Below, piece by piece: positions 6,653 to 13,815 of a DNA stretch of 29,904 nt (the first letter of the stretch is position 1; each line of letters starts with the position of its first letter). Source of the stretch: Bacillota bacterium (GTDB lineage: Bacteria; Bacillota; Clostridia; Lachnospirales; Cellulosilyticaceae); NCBI GenBank assembly GCA_023436395.1, contig JAEZJJ010000020.1:1-29904 (forward strand), written 5' to 3'. Position numbers and translations under genes: made by a program. The notes below the pieces were generated by a model that was given only the letters and a program-made list of their open reading frames with translations, did not search any database and had not been told where the DNA came from.

Positions 6653-7615
6653 ATGGGTAGTGTTCTCGAACAAATTGGTGCCTATGGTATTGTGCCAGTA
6701 GTAGTCATTAACAAAATTGAAGAAGCAAAACCACTTGCTAAAGCATTATGCGATGGAGGACTTCCAGTAGCTGAAGTTACATTTAGAACAGCATGTGCAA
6801 AAGAAGCAATTAGTATGATGTCAAAAGAATTTCCAGAAATGTTAATTGGAGCGGGGACAGTTCTTACCACTCAGCAAGTTGATGAGGCAGTAGAAGCAGG
6901 TGCAAAATTTATTGTAAGCCCAGGGCTTAATCCCAAAGTGGTTAAGTATTGTGTAGAAAAAGGAATCCCTGTAACACCAGGTTGTGCAAATCCTTCAGAT
7001 GTAGAACAAGCTATTGAACTTGGCCTTGATGTAGTAAAAATCTTCCCAGCTGAAGCAGTTGGTGGCATTAAACTTATTAAATCAATGGCAGGACCATACA
7101 CAAATATGAAATTTATGCCTACAGGTGGTATCAATGCTAAAAATCTTAATGATTACTTATCATTTGATAAAATTATTGCTTGTGGTGGTAGCTGGATGGT
7201 AGACCCAAGCTTAGTAGCAGCTGGTGAATTTGATAAAATCACAGAAATGACAAGAGAAGCAGTAACACAAATGTTAGGTTTTGAACTTGCTCATGTAGGA
7301 ATTAATGCAGAGTCATCAGAAGCAGCTTCAGAAGTAGCTCATGCATTTCATAATTTATTCAATACAGGATTAAAGGAAGGTAATAGTTCCATCTTTGCTG
7401 GTAAAGGGATTGAAGTGATGAAAACGCCATACCTTGGACAAAAGGGGCATATTGCATATAAAACAAATTATATTGAAAGAGCAGTAGCTTATCTTAAAGC
7501 GAAAGGTATTAAGATGAATGAAGAATCAGCTAAATATAATGCTAAAGGTAAACTCGTAGCTATTTACTTAGAACAAGAAATTAGTGGCTTTGCTATTCAT
7601 TTATTACAAAAGTAA
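6653..7615 (+). CDS. eda: KDPG/KHG aldolase with C-terminal VOC-like domain
   Basis: The N-terminal domain (about 1-208) is a class I KDPG aldolase that splits 2-keto-3-deoxy-6-phosphogluconate into pyruvate and glyceraldehyde 3-phosphate. It shows the catalytic glutamate E41 in AEVTFRT, the Schiff-base lysine K129 in VVKIFPAE, and the phosphate-binding PTGGI. A normal Eda ends near residue 210. This one has about 110 more residues that look like a VOC/glyoxalase fold, with possible metal ligands H214 (AHVG), H266 (GHIAYKT) and E307 (AIYLEQE). The added domain may aid metal or substrate handling; its role is unknown. The start has an ideal ribosome site. A KDG kinase gene follows after 178 bases. 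Confidence 0.9.
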   Translation: MGSVLEQIGAYGIVPVVVINKIEEAKPLAKALCDGGLPVAEVTFRTACAKEAISMMSKEFPEMLIGAGTVLTTQQVDEAVEAGAKFIVSPGLNPKVVKYCVEKGIPVTPGCANPSDVEQAIELGLDVVKIFPAEAVGGIKLIKSMAGPYTNMKFMPTGGINAKNLNDYLSFDKIIACGGSWMVDPSLVAAGEFDKITEMTREAVTQMLGFELAHVGINAESSEAASEVAHAFHNLFNTGLKEGNSSIFAGKGIEVMKTPYLGQKGHIAYKTNYIERAVAYLKAKGIKMNEESAKYNAKGKLVAIYLEQEISGFAIHLLQK

Positions 7616-7793
7616 TAGACAATAAATGATACATAACTGTCTTAGGTAGACAATTTAACAATATGATGACTAAGAAATTAAATGAATTTAGATAAATACT
7701 AGAATGATGCCATAGTTATAGCTACTAATAAATACTATATCATTCAATTCATAGAAAGAATTAATAATAAATGATAAAAAAGGAGAATAACTA

Positions 7794-8819
7794 ATGAATA
7801 AAAAAGTAGTAACTTTTGGAGAAATTATGTTAAGACTTGCACCAAATGGGTATTTAAGATTTAATCAGGTAGATCAATTCCAAGCAACTTATGGTGGAGG
7901 AGAAGCTAACGTAGCAGTCTCTCTTGCAAACTATGGCTTAGATGCAGAATTCGTAACTAAATTACCAGCACATGAAATTGGTCAAGCAGCAATTAACGAT
8001 CTTCGTAAATATGGTGTAGAAACAAAACATATTGCTCGTGGTGGAGAAAGAATTGGGATTTACTTCTTAGAAAAAGGTGCCTCTCAAAGACCTTCTAAAG
8101 TAATCTATGATAGAAATCACTCTTCAATTATGGAAGCAACAACAGCTGATTTCAACTGGGATGAAATTTTTGAAGGAGCAGAATGGTTCCATTTTACAGG
8201 TATTACACCAGCACTTGGTGATAATGCAGCAGCTATTTGCTTAGAAGCTTGTAAGGCAGCTAAAGCTAAAGGGATTAAAGTAAGTTGTGACCTTAACTAT
8301 AGAAAGAAATTATGGACAAGAGAAAAAGCCGGTCAAGTAATGGCTGAGCTTATGCCATATGTAAACGTTTGCATCGCAAACGAAGAAGATGCAGCTGATG
8401 TATTTGGTATTCATGCAGCAGACACAGATGTAACAAAAGGTGAAGTTAACCACGATGGTTATAAAGATGTAGCTAAACAACTTAAAGATAGATTTGGCTT
8501 TGATTATGTAGCAATCACTCTTAGAGAGTCAATCTCTGCTAGTGATAACAATTGGGCAGCTATGTTATACAATGGTGCAGATTACTTCTTCTCTAAAAAA
8601 TATGCAGTTCGTATTGTAGACCGTGTTGGTGGAGGAGATTCATTTGGTGGTGGTCTTATCTACTCATTAGTTAACAACTATGAGCCACAAGCAGCAATTG
8701 AATTTGCAGTAGCTGCTTCATGTTTAAAACATACTATTGAAGGTGACTTTAACCGTGTATCAGTAGCAGAAGTAGAAGCACTTGCTGGTGGAGATGGTTC
8801 AGGTCGTGTTCAAAGATAA
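7794..8819 (+). CDS. kdgK: 2-keto-3-deoxygluconate kinase (PfkB family), copy 1
   Basis: This enzyme phosphorylates KDG with ATP to KDPG, the substrate of the aldolase encoded just upstream. It is a PfkB/ribokinase fold of 341 residues. The N-terminal GEIMLRL and YGGGEANVAVSLA motifs match KDG kinases. The anion-hole and catalytic motif is VGGGDSFGGG with base D282; GGGDSF replaces the more usual GAGDAF, a variant I have seen in this branch. AAAAGGAG precedes the ATG. It is probably co-transcribed with eda, as no terminator is visible in the 178-base gap. A strong cre-like site lies inside the gene at 8359-8373. Confidence 0.88.
   Translation: MNKKVVTFGEIMLRLAPNGYLRFNQVDQFQATYGGGEANVAVSLANYGLDAEFVTKLPAHEIGQAAINDLRKYGVETKHIARGGERIGIYFLEKGASQRPSKVIYDRNHSSIMEATTADFNWDEIFEGAEWFHFTGITPALGDNAAAICLEACKAAKAKGIKVSCDLNYRKKLWTREKAGQVMAELMPYVNVCIANEEDAADVFGIHAADTDVTKGEVNHDGYKDVAKQLKDRFGFDYVAITLRESISASDNNWAAMLYNGADYFFSKKYAVRIVDRVGGGDSFGGGLIYSLVNNYEPQAAIEFAVAASCLKHTIEGDFNRVSVAEVEALAGGDGSGRVQR
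8359..8373. promoter_or_regulatory. Intragenic cre-like site (CcpA/LacI-type palindrome)
   Basis: ATGTAAACGTTTGCA matches the published cre consensus WTGNAANCGNWNNCW at every position and is nearly palindromic. It lies about 570 bases inside kdgK. Cre sites within genes can act as CcpA roadblocks. Chance within codons for VNVCI is possible. Confidence 0.4.
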
Positions 8820-8935
8820 TTTTTAGTGAAATAAAACATACCGTAGTAGAGTGCATTACATAGAATCTCTAAAATAATAGACATACAAATATTCCTAAAT
8901 AAATAAGGTATATAATACTATTATATATTTTAATG

Positions 8936-8990
8936 AAAAAACACGATTAACACATATAAGAAATTATGATGTGGTTAATCGTGTTTTTTT
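8936..8990. terminator. Terminator after kdgK copy 1
   Basis: AAAAAACACGATTAAC and the following ACAT pair with ATGTGGTTAATCGTGTTTT around a short loop with one bulged base, and end in seven T (8984-8990). The flanking A run makes it potentially active in both directions. Confidence 0.85.
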
Positions 8991-9017
8991 GATAATAAGT
9001 AAGCAATAGTATATAAT
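8989..9017 (+). promoter_or_regulatory. Promoter of the second KDG kinase gene
   Basis: TTGATA (8989-8994), a 17-base spacer and TATAAT (9012-9017) form a near-consensus sigma-A promoter. The -35 box uses the last T's of the preceding terminator. The predicted 5' leader is about 110 bases. Confidence 0.7.
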
Positions 9018-9030
9018 AAGAATAGATGAG

Positions 9031-9057
9031 TACTTCTATATGTCAAGCAAAGAAGTA
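9031..9057 (+). promoter_or_regulatory. Inverted repeat in the leader of the second KDG kinase gene
   Basis: TACTTCT (9031-9037) and AGAAGTA (9051-9057) form a perfect 7-base inverted repeat around a 13-base loop, starting a few bases after the predicted transcription start. It may be an operator or a leader hairpin. The rest of the leader up to 9135 shows only the ribosome site. Confidence 0.35.
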
Positions 9058-9135
9058 AACTTATTCTAATATATTCATTCAATAAAAGATGGGAATATAA
9101 AATACCACAAAGCTAAGTGACTAGGAGAATGTAGA

Positions 9136-10080
9136 ATGTCAAAAGTAATTTTAGTAGGGGAACCTATGGCATTATTTATTGCCGAAACAGAGGGTAAGTT
9201 AGATACAGTAACAAGTTTCACAAGATCTGCAGCAGGAGCTGAGATGAATGTAGCAATTGGTCTAAAAAGACTTGAGCATGAAGTATGTTATATTACGAAA
9301 TTAGGTATGGATCCATTTGGTAAATACTTAATTGATTTCTTAAATAAAGAAGGAATTGATACAAGTAAAATTTGTTTTGATGATCATTATCCAACAGCCT
9401 TTCAACTAAAAGGAAAAACTTCAGTAGGAGATCCAGATGTAGCCTATTACCGTAATGGTTCTGCAGCATCTAATCTAAAAGTAGATGATGTAGATAGTAT
9501 TGATATGAGTGGATTTAATCATTTTCACCTAACAGGTATTTTTCCTGCTATTTCCGATATTTCAAGAGCTACATTATTATATCTTATAGAAAAAGCAAAA
9601 AATAATGGCTTATCAACTTCATTTGATCCAAACTTAAGACCTAGTTTGTGGAAAGATGATAAAGATATGGTGCAGACTATTAATAAAATTGCATTTAGAT
9701 GTGATACAGTATTACCAGGTATTTCAGAAGGTAAAATCCTCACAGGGTATGATAATGAAAAAGATATTGCAGATTTCTACTTGAAGCATGGTGTAAAAAC
9801 AGTAGTTATTAAACTTGGGCCCAAAGGTGCTTATGTAAAAACTCAGACAGAAGAAGCATACATTGATGGATACAAAGTAGATAAAGTAGTAGATACAGTT
9901 GGAGCTGGAGATGGATTTGCTGTTGGTTTCATGAGCGGAATCTTAGAAAATAAAGATGTGCGTGAATGTGCAGACAGAGCTAATGCCATTGGTGCTATTC
10001 AAGTTATGCACAAGAGTGATAATGAAGGGCTTCCAACAAGAGAAGAATTATTTAATTTTATGAAGAGAAAATTTTTATAA
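9136..10080 (+). CDS. PfkB-family sugar kinase, probable KDG kinase, copy 2
   Basis: This 314-residue PfkB kinase shares GEPMALFIAE near the start, SAAGAEMNVAIGLKRL in the sugar-binding region, FDPNLRPSLW in the middle, and the catalytic motif DTVGAGDGFAVGF with base D259. The sequence type fits 2-dehydro-3-deoxygluconokinase, but a related sugar such as 2-keto-3-deoxygalactonate, fructose or tagatose is possible. It differs clearly from the kinase at 7794-8819, so this is not a recent duplication. AGGAG lies 10-14 bases before ATG 9136. It has its own promoter and leader, so it can be expressed apart from eda-kdgK. Confidence 0.82.
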   Translation: MSKVILVGEPMALFIAETEGKLDTVTSFTRSAAGAEMNVAIGLKRLEHEVCYITKLGMDPFGKYLIDFLNKEGIDTSKICFDDHYPTAFQLKGKTSVGDPDVAYYRNGSAASNLKVDDVDSIDMSGFNHFHLTGIFPAISDISRATLLYLIEKAKNNGLSTSFDPNLRPSLWKDDKDMVQTINKIAFRCDTVLPGISEGKILTGYDNEKDIADFYLKHGVKTVVIKLGPKGAYVKTQTEEAYIDGYKVDKVVDTVGAGDGFAVGFMSGILENKDVRECADRANAIGAIQVMHKSDNEGLPTREELFNFMKRKFL

Positions 10081-10100
10081 TTTTCAAGAACTGTTAATAT

Positions 10101-10200
10101 AAAAAAGTCCTCAAAGTAAATAGGGATAATTATTTATAAGATAGTCATTAGAAAGTCTCTTTGTTTTAGAATAGATCATATTGAAACAAGGAGGCTTTTT
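10101..10200 (+). terminator. Probable terminator after the second KDG kinase gene
   Basis: AAAAAGTCCTC (10102-10112) pairs with GAGGCTTTTT (10191-10200) with one bulge. An inner TTGTTT/AAACAA helix and a roughly 75-base interior make a long irregular hairpin ending in T's. The unusually long interior lowers confidence; it could also be a structured leader for the next gene. Confidence 0.45.
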
Positions 10201-10291
10201 ACTACATAATAGAGCAAGAAGGATAACTAGAACTGATAATAATGATGTATTTGAAGTGATATAAGCTAAAAAGAAAGAGTGAGGGGAATTC

Positions 10292-10573
10292 ATGAGGGTA
10301 ATAGCAATCATAGCAGGGTACTTAATATTCATTAATATGTTAGGTTATTTAAGCATGGGATCAGATAAGAAAAAAGCAAGAGAAGGTAAGTATCGTATTT
10401 CAGAAAAAGCTTTATTTACTATAGCTATTTTAGGTGGAAGTATTGGAAGTATTATAGGTATGAGAAAATTTAGGCATAAAACAAAACACTGGTACTTTAA
10501 ATATGGCATACCATGTATTTTAATCCTACAAATTGTTGGAGTTACATATTTAGGGACGGTTCTTATAAAATAG
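10292..10573 (+). CDS. DUF1294 family small membrane protein
   Basis: This 93-residue protein fits the DUF1294 family: an N-terminal membrane helix (about 4-22), the central basic segment SMGSDKKKAREGKYRISE, a second helix with LFTIAILGGSIGSIIGM, the conserved RHKTKHWYFKYG, and a last helix near 76-90. The function of the family is unknown. GAGGGGAATTC precedes ATG 10292. The last codons (GTVLIK and stop) are made from a dispersed genomic repeat, GGGACGGTTCTTATAAA, so the natural C-terminus of this copy has been replaced or extended by the repeat. Confidence 0.8.
   Translation: MRVIAIIAGYLIFINMLGYLSMGSDKKKAREGKYRISEKALFTIAILGGSIGSIIGMRKFRHKTKHWYFKYGIPCILILQIVGVTYLGTVLIK
10553..10569 (+). repeat. 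Copy of the GGGGACGGTTCTT dispersed repeat inside a gene
   Basis: GGGACGGTTCTTATAAA occurs here across the final codons of the DUF1294 gene. It matches the copies at 13628-13645 and 13672-13689 along its whole length and those at 13580 and 25729 in the core. All copies are in the plus orientation. Confidence 0.7.
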
Positions 10574-10665
10574 TGTTTATAAAGAATGTATTTTTGTGTT
10601 TGATTTTTTAAATTTTATGCATACAAAATCATAAGAAGCAAATACTACGTATAAGAGGTGATTTT

Positions 10666-10920
10666 ATGCAAGATAAATTTAATAAATACAAACATGACAT
10701 GCAAAATATGGCACATCATGTAATGGATGATGCAGAAGAATTAGGGTACAAAGCCTTAGATGGTATGGAAGAATTAGGTCATAAAGCTATAGCAGGAAGT
10801 GAATATCTTAGCCAAAAAGCAACTCAAGGTGTAAAAGCAATGAAAAAAGGTGCTGAAAAGGCTATCGATAAAACTATGCAAGGCCTAAATAGTATTGAAA
10901 ATAAAATGAAACACAAGTAG
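10666..10920 (+). CDS. Small helical protein with 11-residue repeats
   Basis: I do not recognise a named family. The 84-residue product has no membrane segment or signal peptide and is rich in Lys, Glu, Ala and Met. An 11-residue repeat is visible: EELGYKALDGM (24-34), EELGHKAIAGS (35-45), EYLSQKATQGV (46-56), with weaker units at 13-23 and after 57. Such hendecads form amphipathic helices in LEA-like, apolipoprotein-like and YtxH-like stress proteins, so membrane-surface or stress protection is possible. AGAGGTGA before ATG 10666 is a good ribosome site. The gene ends at a terminator shared with the convergent AraC gene. Confidence 0.75.
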   Translation: MQDKFNKYKHDMQNMAHHVMDDAEELGYKALDGMEELGHKAIAGSEYLSQKATQGVKAMKKGAEKAIDKTMQGLNSIENKMKHK

Positions 10921-10963
10921 TTATAAATTCCTAAGCAACTATAGTAAGGTAAAGATGAGATAA

Positions 10964-11012
10964 ATAGGCATTACTCATAAAAGTAGACATTTATGGGTAA
11001 TGTCTATTTTTA
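10964..11012. terminator. Terminator between the small helical protein and AraC genes
   Basis: ATAGGCATTACTCATAAA (10964-10981) pairs with TTTATGGGTAATGTCTAT (10990-11007), 18 pairs with two G-U, followed by TTTT. It best fits plus-strand termination but can also serve the convergent gene. Confidence 0.8.
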
Positions 11013-11015
11013 TGG

Positions 11016-11687
11016 TTATTTCATGTGAGTAGAGCGATATTTAGAGGGAGAGGTACCAGTAATTTGCTTAAAAGCCTTACAAAAATTGCTTTGGTCACAA
11101 AAACCTAAGAGTGTAGCAATTTCTAAGACACTATCAGTAGTACTAATAAGTAATATTTGTGCACGTTCTATTTTGATTTTCTTATTGTAATTCATAATAG
11201 ACATACCTACTGCATCTTTAAAGCATTGGCACATATAGCCGGTAGATAAATTTAAGGCATTAGACATGTCTGTTAAGTTAACTTTATCTTCAATATGTAA
11301 GTAGAGATAGCTCATCATTCTATTAATCATAGTATGTCCCGTAGTCTCTAATGAATGAATAAGAATATCAAAGTAGGAGTGAATCATTTTACATTCTAGT
11401 TCCTGAAGCTCTACCAGTGATGAGAGTAGTTGGATGGACTTATAGTACTTATTATAGACAGGATGTAGATATTGTTTAGAAACACCATTCTTTATAATTT
11501 CTCTGGTATATAAAACATTCCAAATGAGTAGGTCATTGCGTTTAGTGATAACTGATAAACCGTCTTGAATCTCCCATGAATGCTTTTGTTTTACTAATTT
11601 AAGAAGCCTATCCTTGTCTCGTGTTTCCATAATAAAAGAAGTCTCTAAGCTAAAGAAGTAATCATCAGAAACAAATATATCTCGCAA
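11016..11687 (-). CDS. AraC/XylS-family transcriptional regulator
   Basis: The protein has 223 residues with an unclassified N-terminal effector region (about 1-115) and a C-terminal double helix-turn-helix. Its first part is YLYLHIEDKVNLTDMSNALNL and its second is LEIATLLGFCDQSNFCKAFK, followed by GTSPSKYR, the standard AraC signature. The start is TTG 11687 with GGAGG ten bases upstream; no ATG or GTG with a better site is nearby. The gene is divergent from the GH13 gene and shares a 160-base spacer with it that holds a 10-base direct repeat, so it probably activates that gene in response to an oligosaccharide. Confidence 0.88.
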   Translation of the reverse strand: MRDIFVSDDYFFSLETSFIMETRDKDRLLKLVKQKHSWEIQDGLSVITKRNDLLIWNVLYTREIIKNGVSKQYLHPVYNKYYKSIQLLSSLVELQELECKMIHSYFDILIHSLETTGHTMINRMMSYLYLHIEDKVNLTDMSNALNLSTGYMCQCFKDAVGMSIMNYNKKIKIERAQILLISTTDSVLEIATLLGFCDQSNFCKAFKQITGTSPSKYRSTHMK

Positions 11688-11706
11688 CTTTACTTTACCT
11701 CCCCTT

Positions 11707-11797
11707 ACAAAAGTATTTTTTTTGCCTTTGTACTAGTATACACTTTTTAAGTTACATGGAAAAGAAACAAATAATATGAATTATAGACAAAAGTATA
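11707..11797. promoter_or_regulatory. Direct repeats in the AraC/GH13 divergent region
   Basis: ACAAAAGTAT occurs at 11707-11716 and again at 11787-11796, 80 bases apart. The second copy covers the -35 position of a TATAAT at 11811-11816 facing the GH13 gene, which has no consensus -35. The first copy lies next to the araC-type gene's ribosome site. This layout fits AraC-type activation and autoregulation, by inference. Confidence 0.4.
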
Positions 11798-11848
11798 AGA
11801 GTTGCTTTGTTATAATCAAATCAAAATTAAAAATGGGGGAAATTGAAA

Positions 11849-13576
11849 ATGAATCAATATGCTGTTTATCATACAACAGATATACCATATGCTTATGGTA
11901 AAAATAAAGATACTCTGGCACTTCGATTAAGGGCAGCTAGAGGAGATTTAAAAGCATGTAATGTTTATTTTAGAGATCGTTATGATGACAATGGGGAATT
12001 TCAAAAACAATCTATGTCACTTTATACAAGTACTGAACTTTTTGATTTTTGGAGTGTAGATATTTCTTGTTTTAGAAATCGCTATAAATATTTTTTTGAG
12101 ATGATTGATACAGAAGGTAAGGTAGCATTTTTAGATGAAAGAGGTCAAGAGGAAGTAACTTGCTTCGATTACTTAACACCTTTTCAATATGCCTATATTT
12201 GTGAAGGAGATTTGTATGAGGAAGAACAATGGTTACAAGAAGCTGTTGTATATCAGATATTTGTAGATCGCTTTGATAATGGGGATGCGAGCATTAATCC
12301 AGAAGGAATATTGCCATGGGGAAGTAAAGTAGGGCTTAGAACGATGTTTGGTGGAGATTTAAGAGGGATTATCAATCACTTAGATTATCTAGAGGATTTA
12401 GGAGTAAATCTTTTGTATCTCACCCCTATTTTTGAATCCAATTCAAACCATAAGTATAATACCAAAGATTATTACAAGATAGATCCACAGTTTGGAGATA
12501 TGGAGACTGCTAAGGAATTAGTGAGAAAGTGCCATGAGCGTGGCATTAAAATTGTATTTGATGCAGTATTTAATCACTCAGGGGATGACTTTTTTGCTTT
12601 TAAAGATGTGAAAGAGAAGGGAGAAGCCTCAATTTATAAGGACTGGTACCATATTGATGAACTCCCTATTAATGAGGAAAAAGTAAATTATTATACCTTT
12701 GGAACTTCTCATAAGAGGATGCCTAAATTTAAGATACATAATCCAGAAGTAAAGGATTATCTGTTAAAGGTAGCTAGGTATTGGGTAGAGGAAGTAGATA
12801 TTGACGGGTGGAGACTGGATGTTTGTGATGAAGTAGATCATGAGTTTTGGAGAGCATTTAGAAAAGTTGTTAAGTCTGTTAAAAAGGATGCCATTGTTAT
12901 AGGGGAAATTATGCATGAGGCAGCCACATTCCTAAAGGGAGATCAGTTAGACGGAATTATGAATTATCCTTTTAAGTGGGCTGTAACAGACTTCTTTGCA
13001 AGAAGAAGCATAGGGGTAGAGAGGTTTGACCATGTATTAGCTGAAAATAGAGCAATCTATATGGAGAGTATCACAAGGCAACTTTGGAATCTTTGTGATA
13101 GCCATGATACAAAACGTTTCCTAACAGAAGCTAATGATGATAAAGCTCGTATGCTTCTGATGTTAGCATTCCAGTTTACTTACATAGGCGTACCCTATAT
13201 TTATTATGGAGATGAAATTGGATTAAATGGGGGAGATGACCCAGAGTGTAGGAAATGTATGGAATGGAAAGAAGAAAAGCAGGATCAAGTGTTACTAAAC
13301 TATTATAAGCAAATGATAGAGCTAAGAAAGACACATCCAGCACTTCAGACAGGAGACTATCAAACTCTTATTTGCGTAGATAATTGTTTAGGTTTTACTA
13401 GAAATAAAGAGACAGAAACCATTTTTATCTTACTTAATAATAATGATGTCACTAAGAAAATAGATTTACCTAAACCTATAAAGGGAATAGAACTCTTAAC
13501 AGGAAATCAAGTCAACTTCACTAAGAGTATTATCCTAGACCCAATGTCTGCTCAAATTATTAAAATGACTATCTAA
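11849..13576 (+). CDS. GH13 cyclomaltodextrinase / neopullulanase / maltogenic amylase
   Basis: The enzyme hydrolyses cyclodextrins, maltodextrins or pullulan in the cytoplasm; no signal peptide is seen. The N-terminal beta domain (about 1-125, CBM34-like) precedes the GH13 barrel starting at VYQIFVDRFDNGD. Catalytic residues are the nucleophile D324 in GWRLDV, the acid E353 in VIGEIMHEA and D420 in CDSHDTKRF. Other conserved regions are DAVFNHSG and YYGDEIGLNGGDDPECR, and a C-terminal beta domain follows. The length of about 575 matches the GH13_20 group. I choose ATG 11849, nine bases after GGGGG, over TTG 11843. The divergent AraC-type regulator is its likely activator. Confidence 0.9.
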   Translation: MNQYAVYHTTDIPYAYGKNKDTLALRLRAARGDLKACNVYFRDRYDDNGEFQKQSMSLYTSTELFDFWSVDISCFRNRYKYFFEMIDTEGKVAFLDERGQEEVTCFDYLTPFQYAYICEGDLYEEEQWLQEAVVYQIFVDRFDNGDASINPEGILPWGSKVGLRTMFGGDLRGIINHLDYLEDLGVNLLYLTPIFESNSNHKYNTKDYYKIDPQFGDMETAKELVRKCHERGIKIVFDAVFNHSGDDFFAFKDVKEKGEASIYKDWYHIDELPINEEKVNYYTFGTSHKRMPKFKIHNPEVKDYLLKVARYWVEEVDIDGWRLDVCDEVDHEFWRAFRKVVKSVKKDAIVIGEIMHEAATFLKGDQLDGIMNYPFKWAVTDFFARRSIGVERFDHVLAENRAIYMESITRQLWNLCDSHDTKRFLTEANDDKARMLLMLAFQFTYIGVPYIYYGDEIGLNGGDDPECRKCMEWKEEKQDQVLLNYYKQMIELRKTHPALQTGDYQTLICVDNCLGFTRNKETETIFILLNNNDVTKKIDLPKPIKGIELLTGNQVNFTKSIILDPMSAQIIKMTI

Positions 13577-13690
13577 TATGGGGACGGTTCTTAAAAATAA
13601 GTTATAGTAAATATGGGGACTAAATATGGGGACGGTTCTTATAAACTACAGTAAATATAGGGATTAAATATGGGGACGGTTCTTATAAAT
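13576..13690 (+). repeat. Small tandem array of GGGGACGGTTCTT repeats
   Basis: Three full cores lie at 13580-13592, 13628-13640 and 13672-13684, with partial units GGGGAC at 13615-13620 and AGGGAT near 13659. Each core is preceded by AAATAT or TAATAT and the last two are followed by ATAAA. Spacing is 48 then 44 bases. The array begins directly after the GH13 stop codon. The single-orientation half-site form recalls REP/RAYT-type or other dispersed clostridial repeats; no transposase for it is present here. Confidence 0.75.
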
Positions 13691-13752
13691 TATTATTAAT
13701 AAAAATGAAGAATTGCTAATCAAAATATCCTTTAGCTATAAATTATGAACTA

Positions 13753-13793
13753 GAGGAGAATTAAGATTTTCAATTCCTCATTTTTTATTTTTT
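13753..13793 (+). terminator. Terminator after the GH13 gene and repeat array
   Basis: GAGGAGAATT (13753-13762) pairs with AATTCCTC (13772-13779) with a two-base bulge and is followed by ATTTTTTATTTTTT. It lies between convergent GH13 and argC transcription units. Confidence 0.65.
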
Positions 13794-13815
13794 ATTTATT
13801 ATTCATTGGATATTC

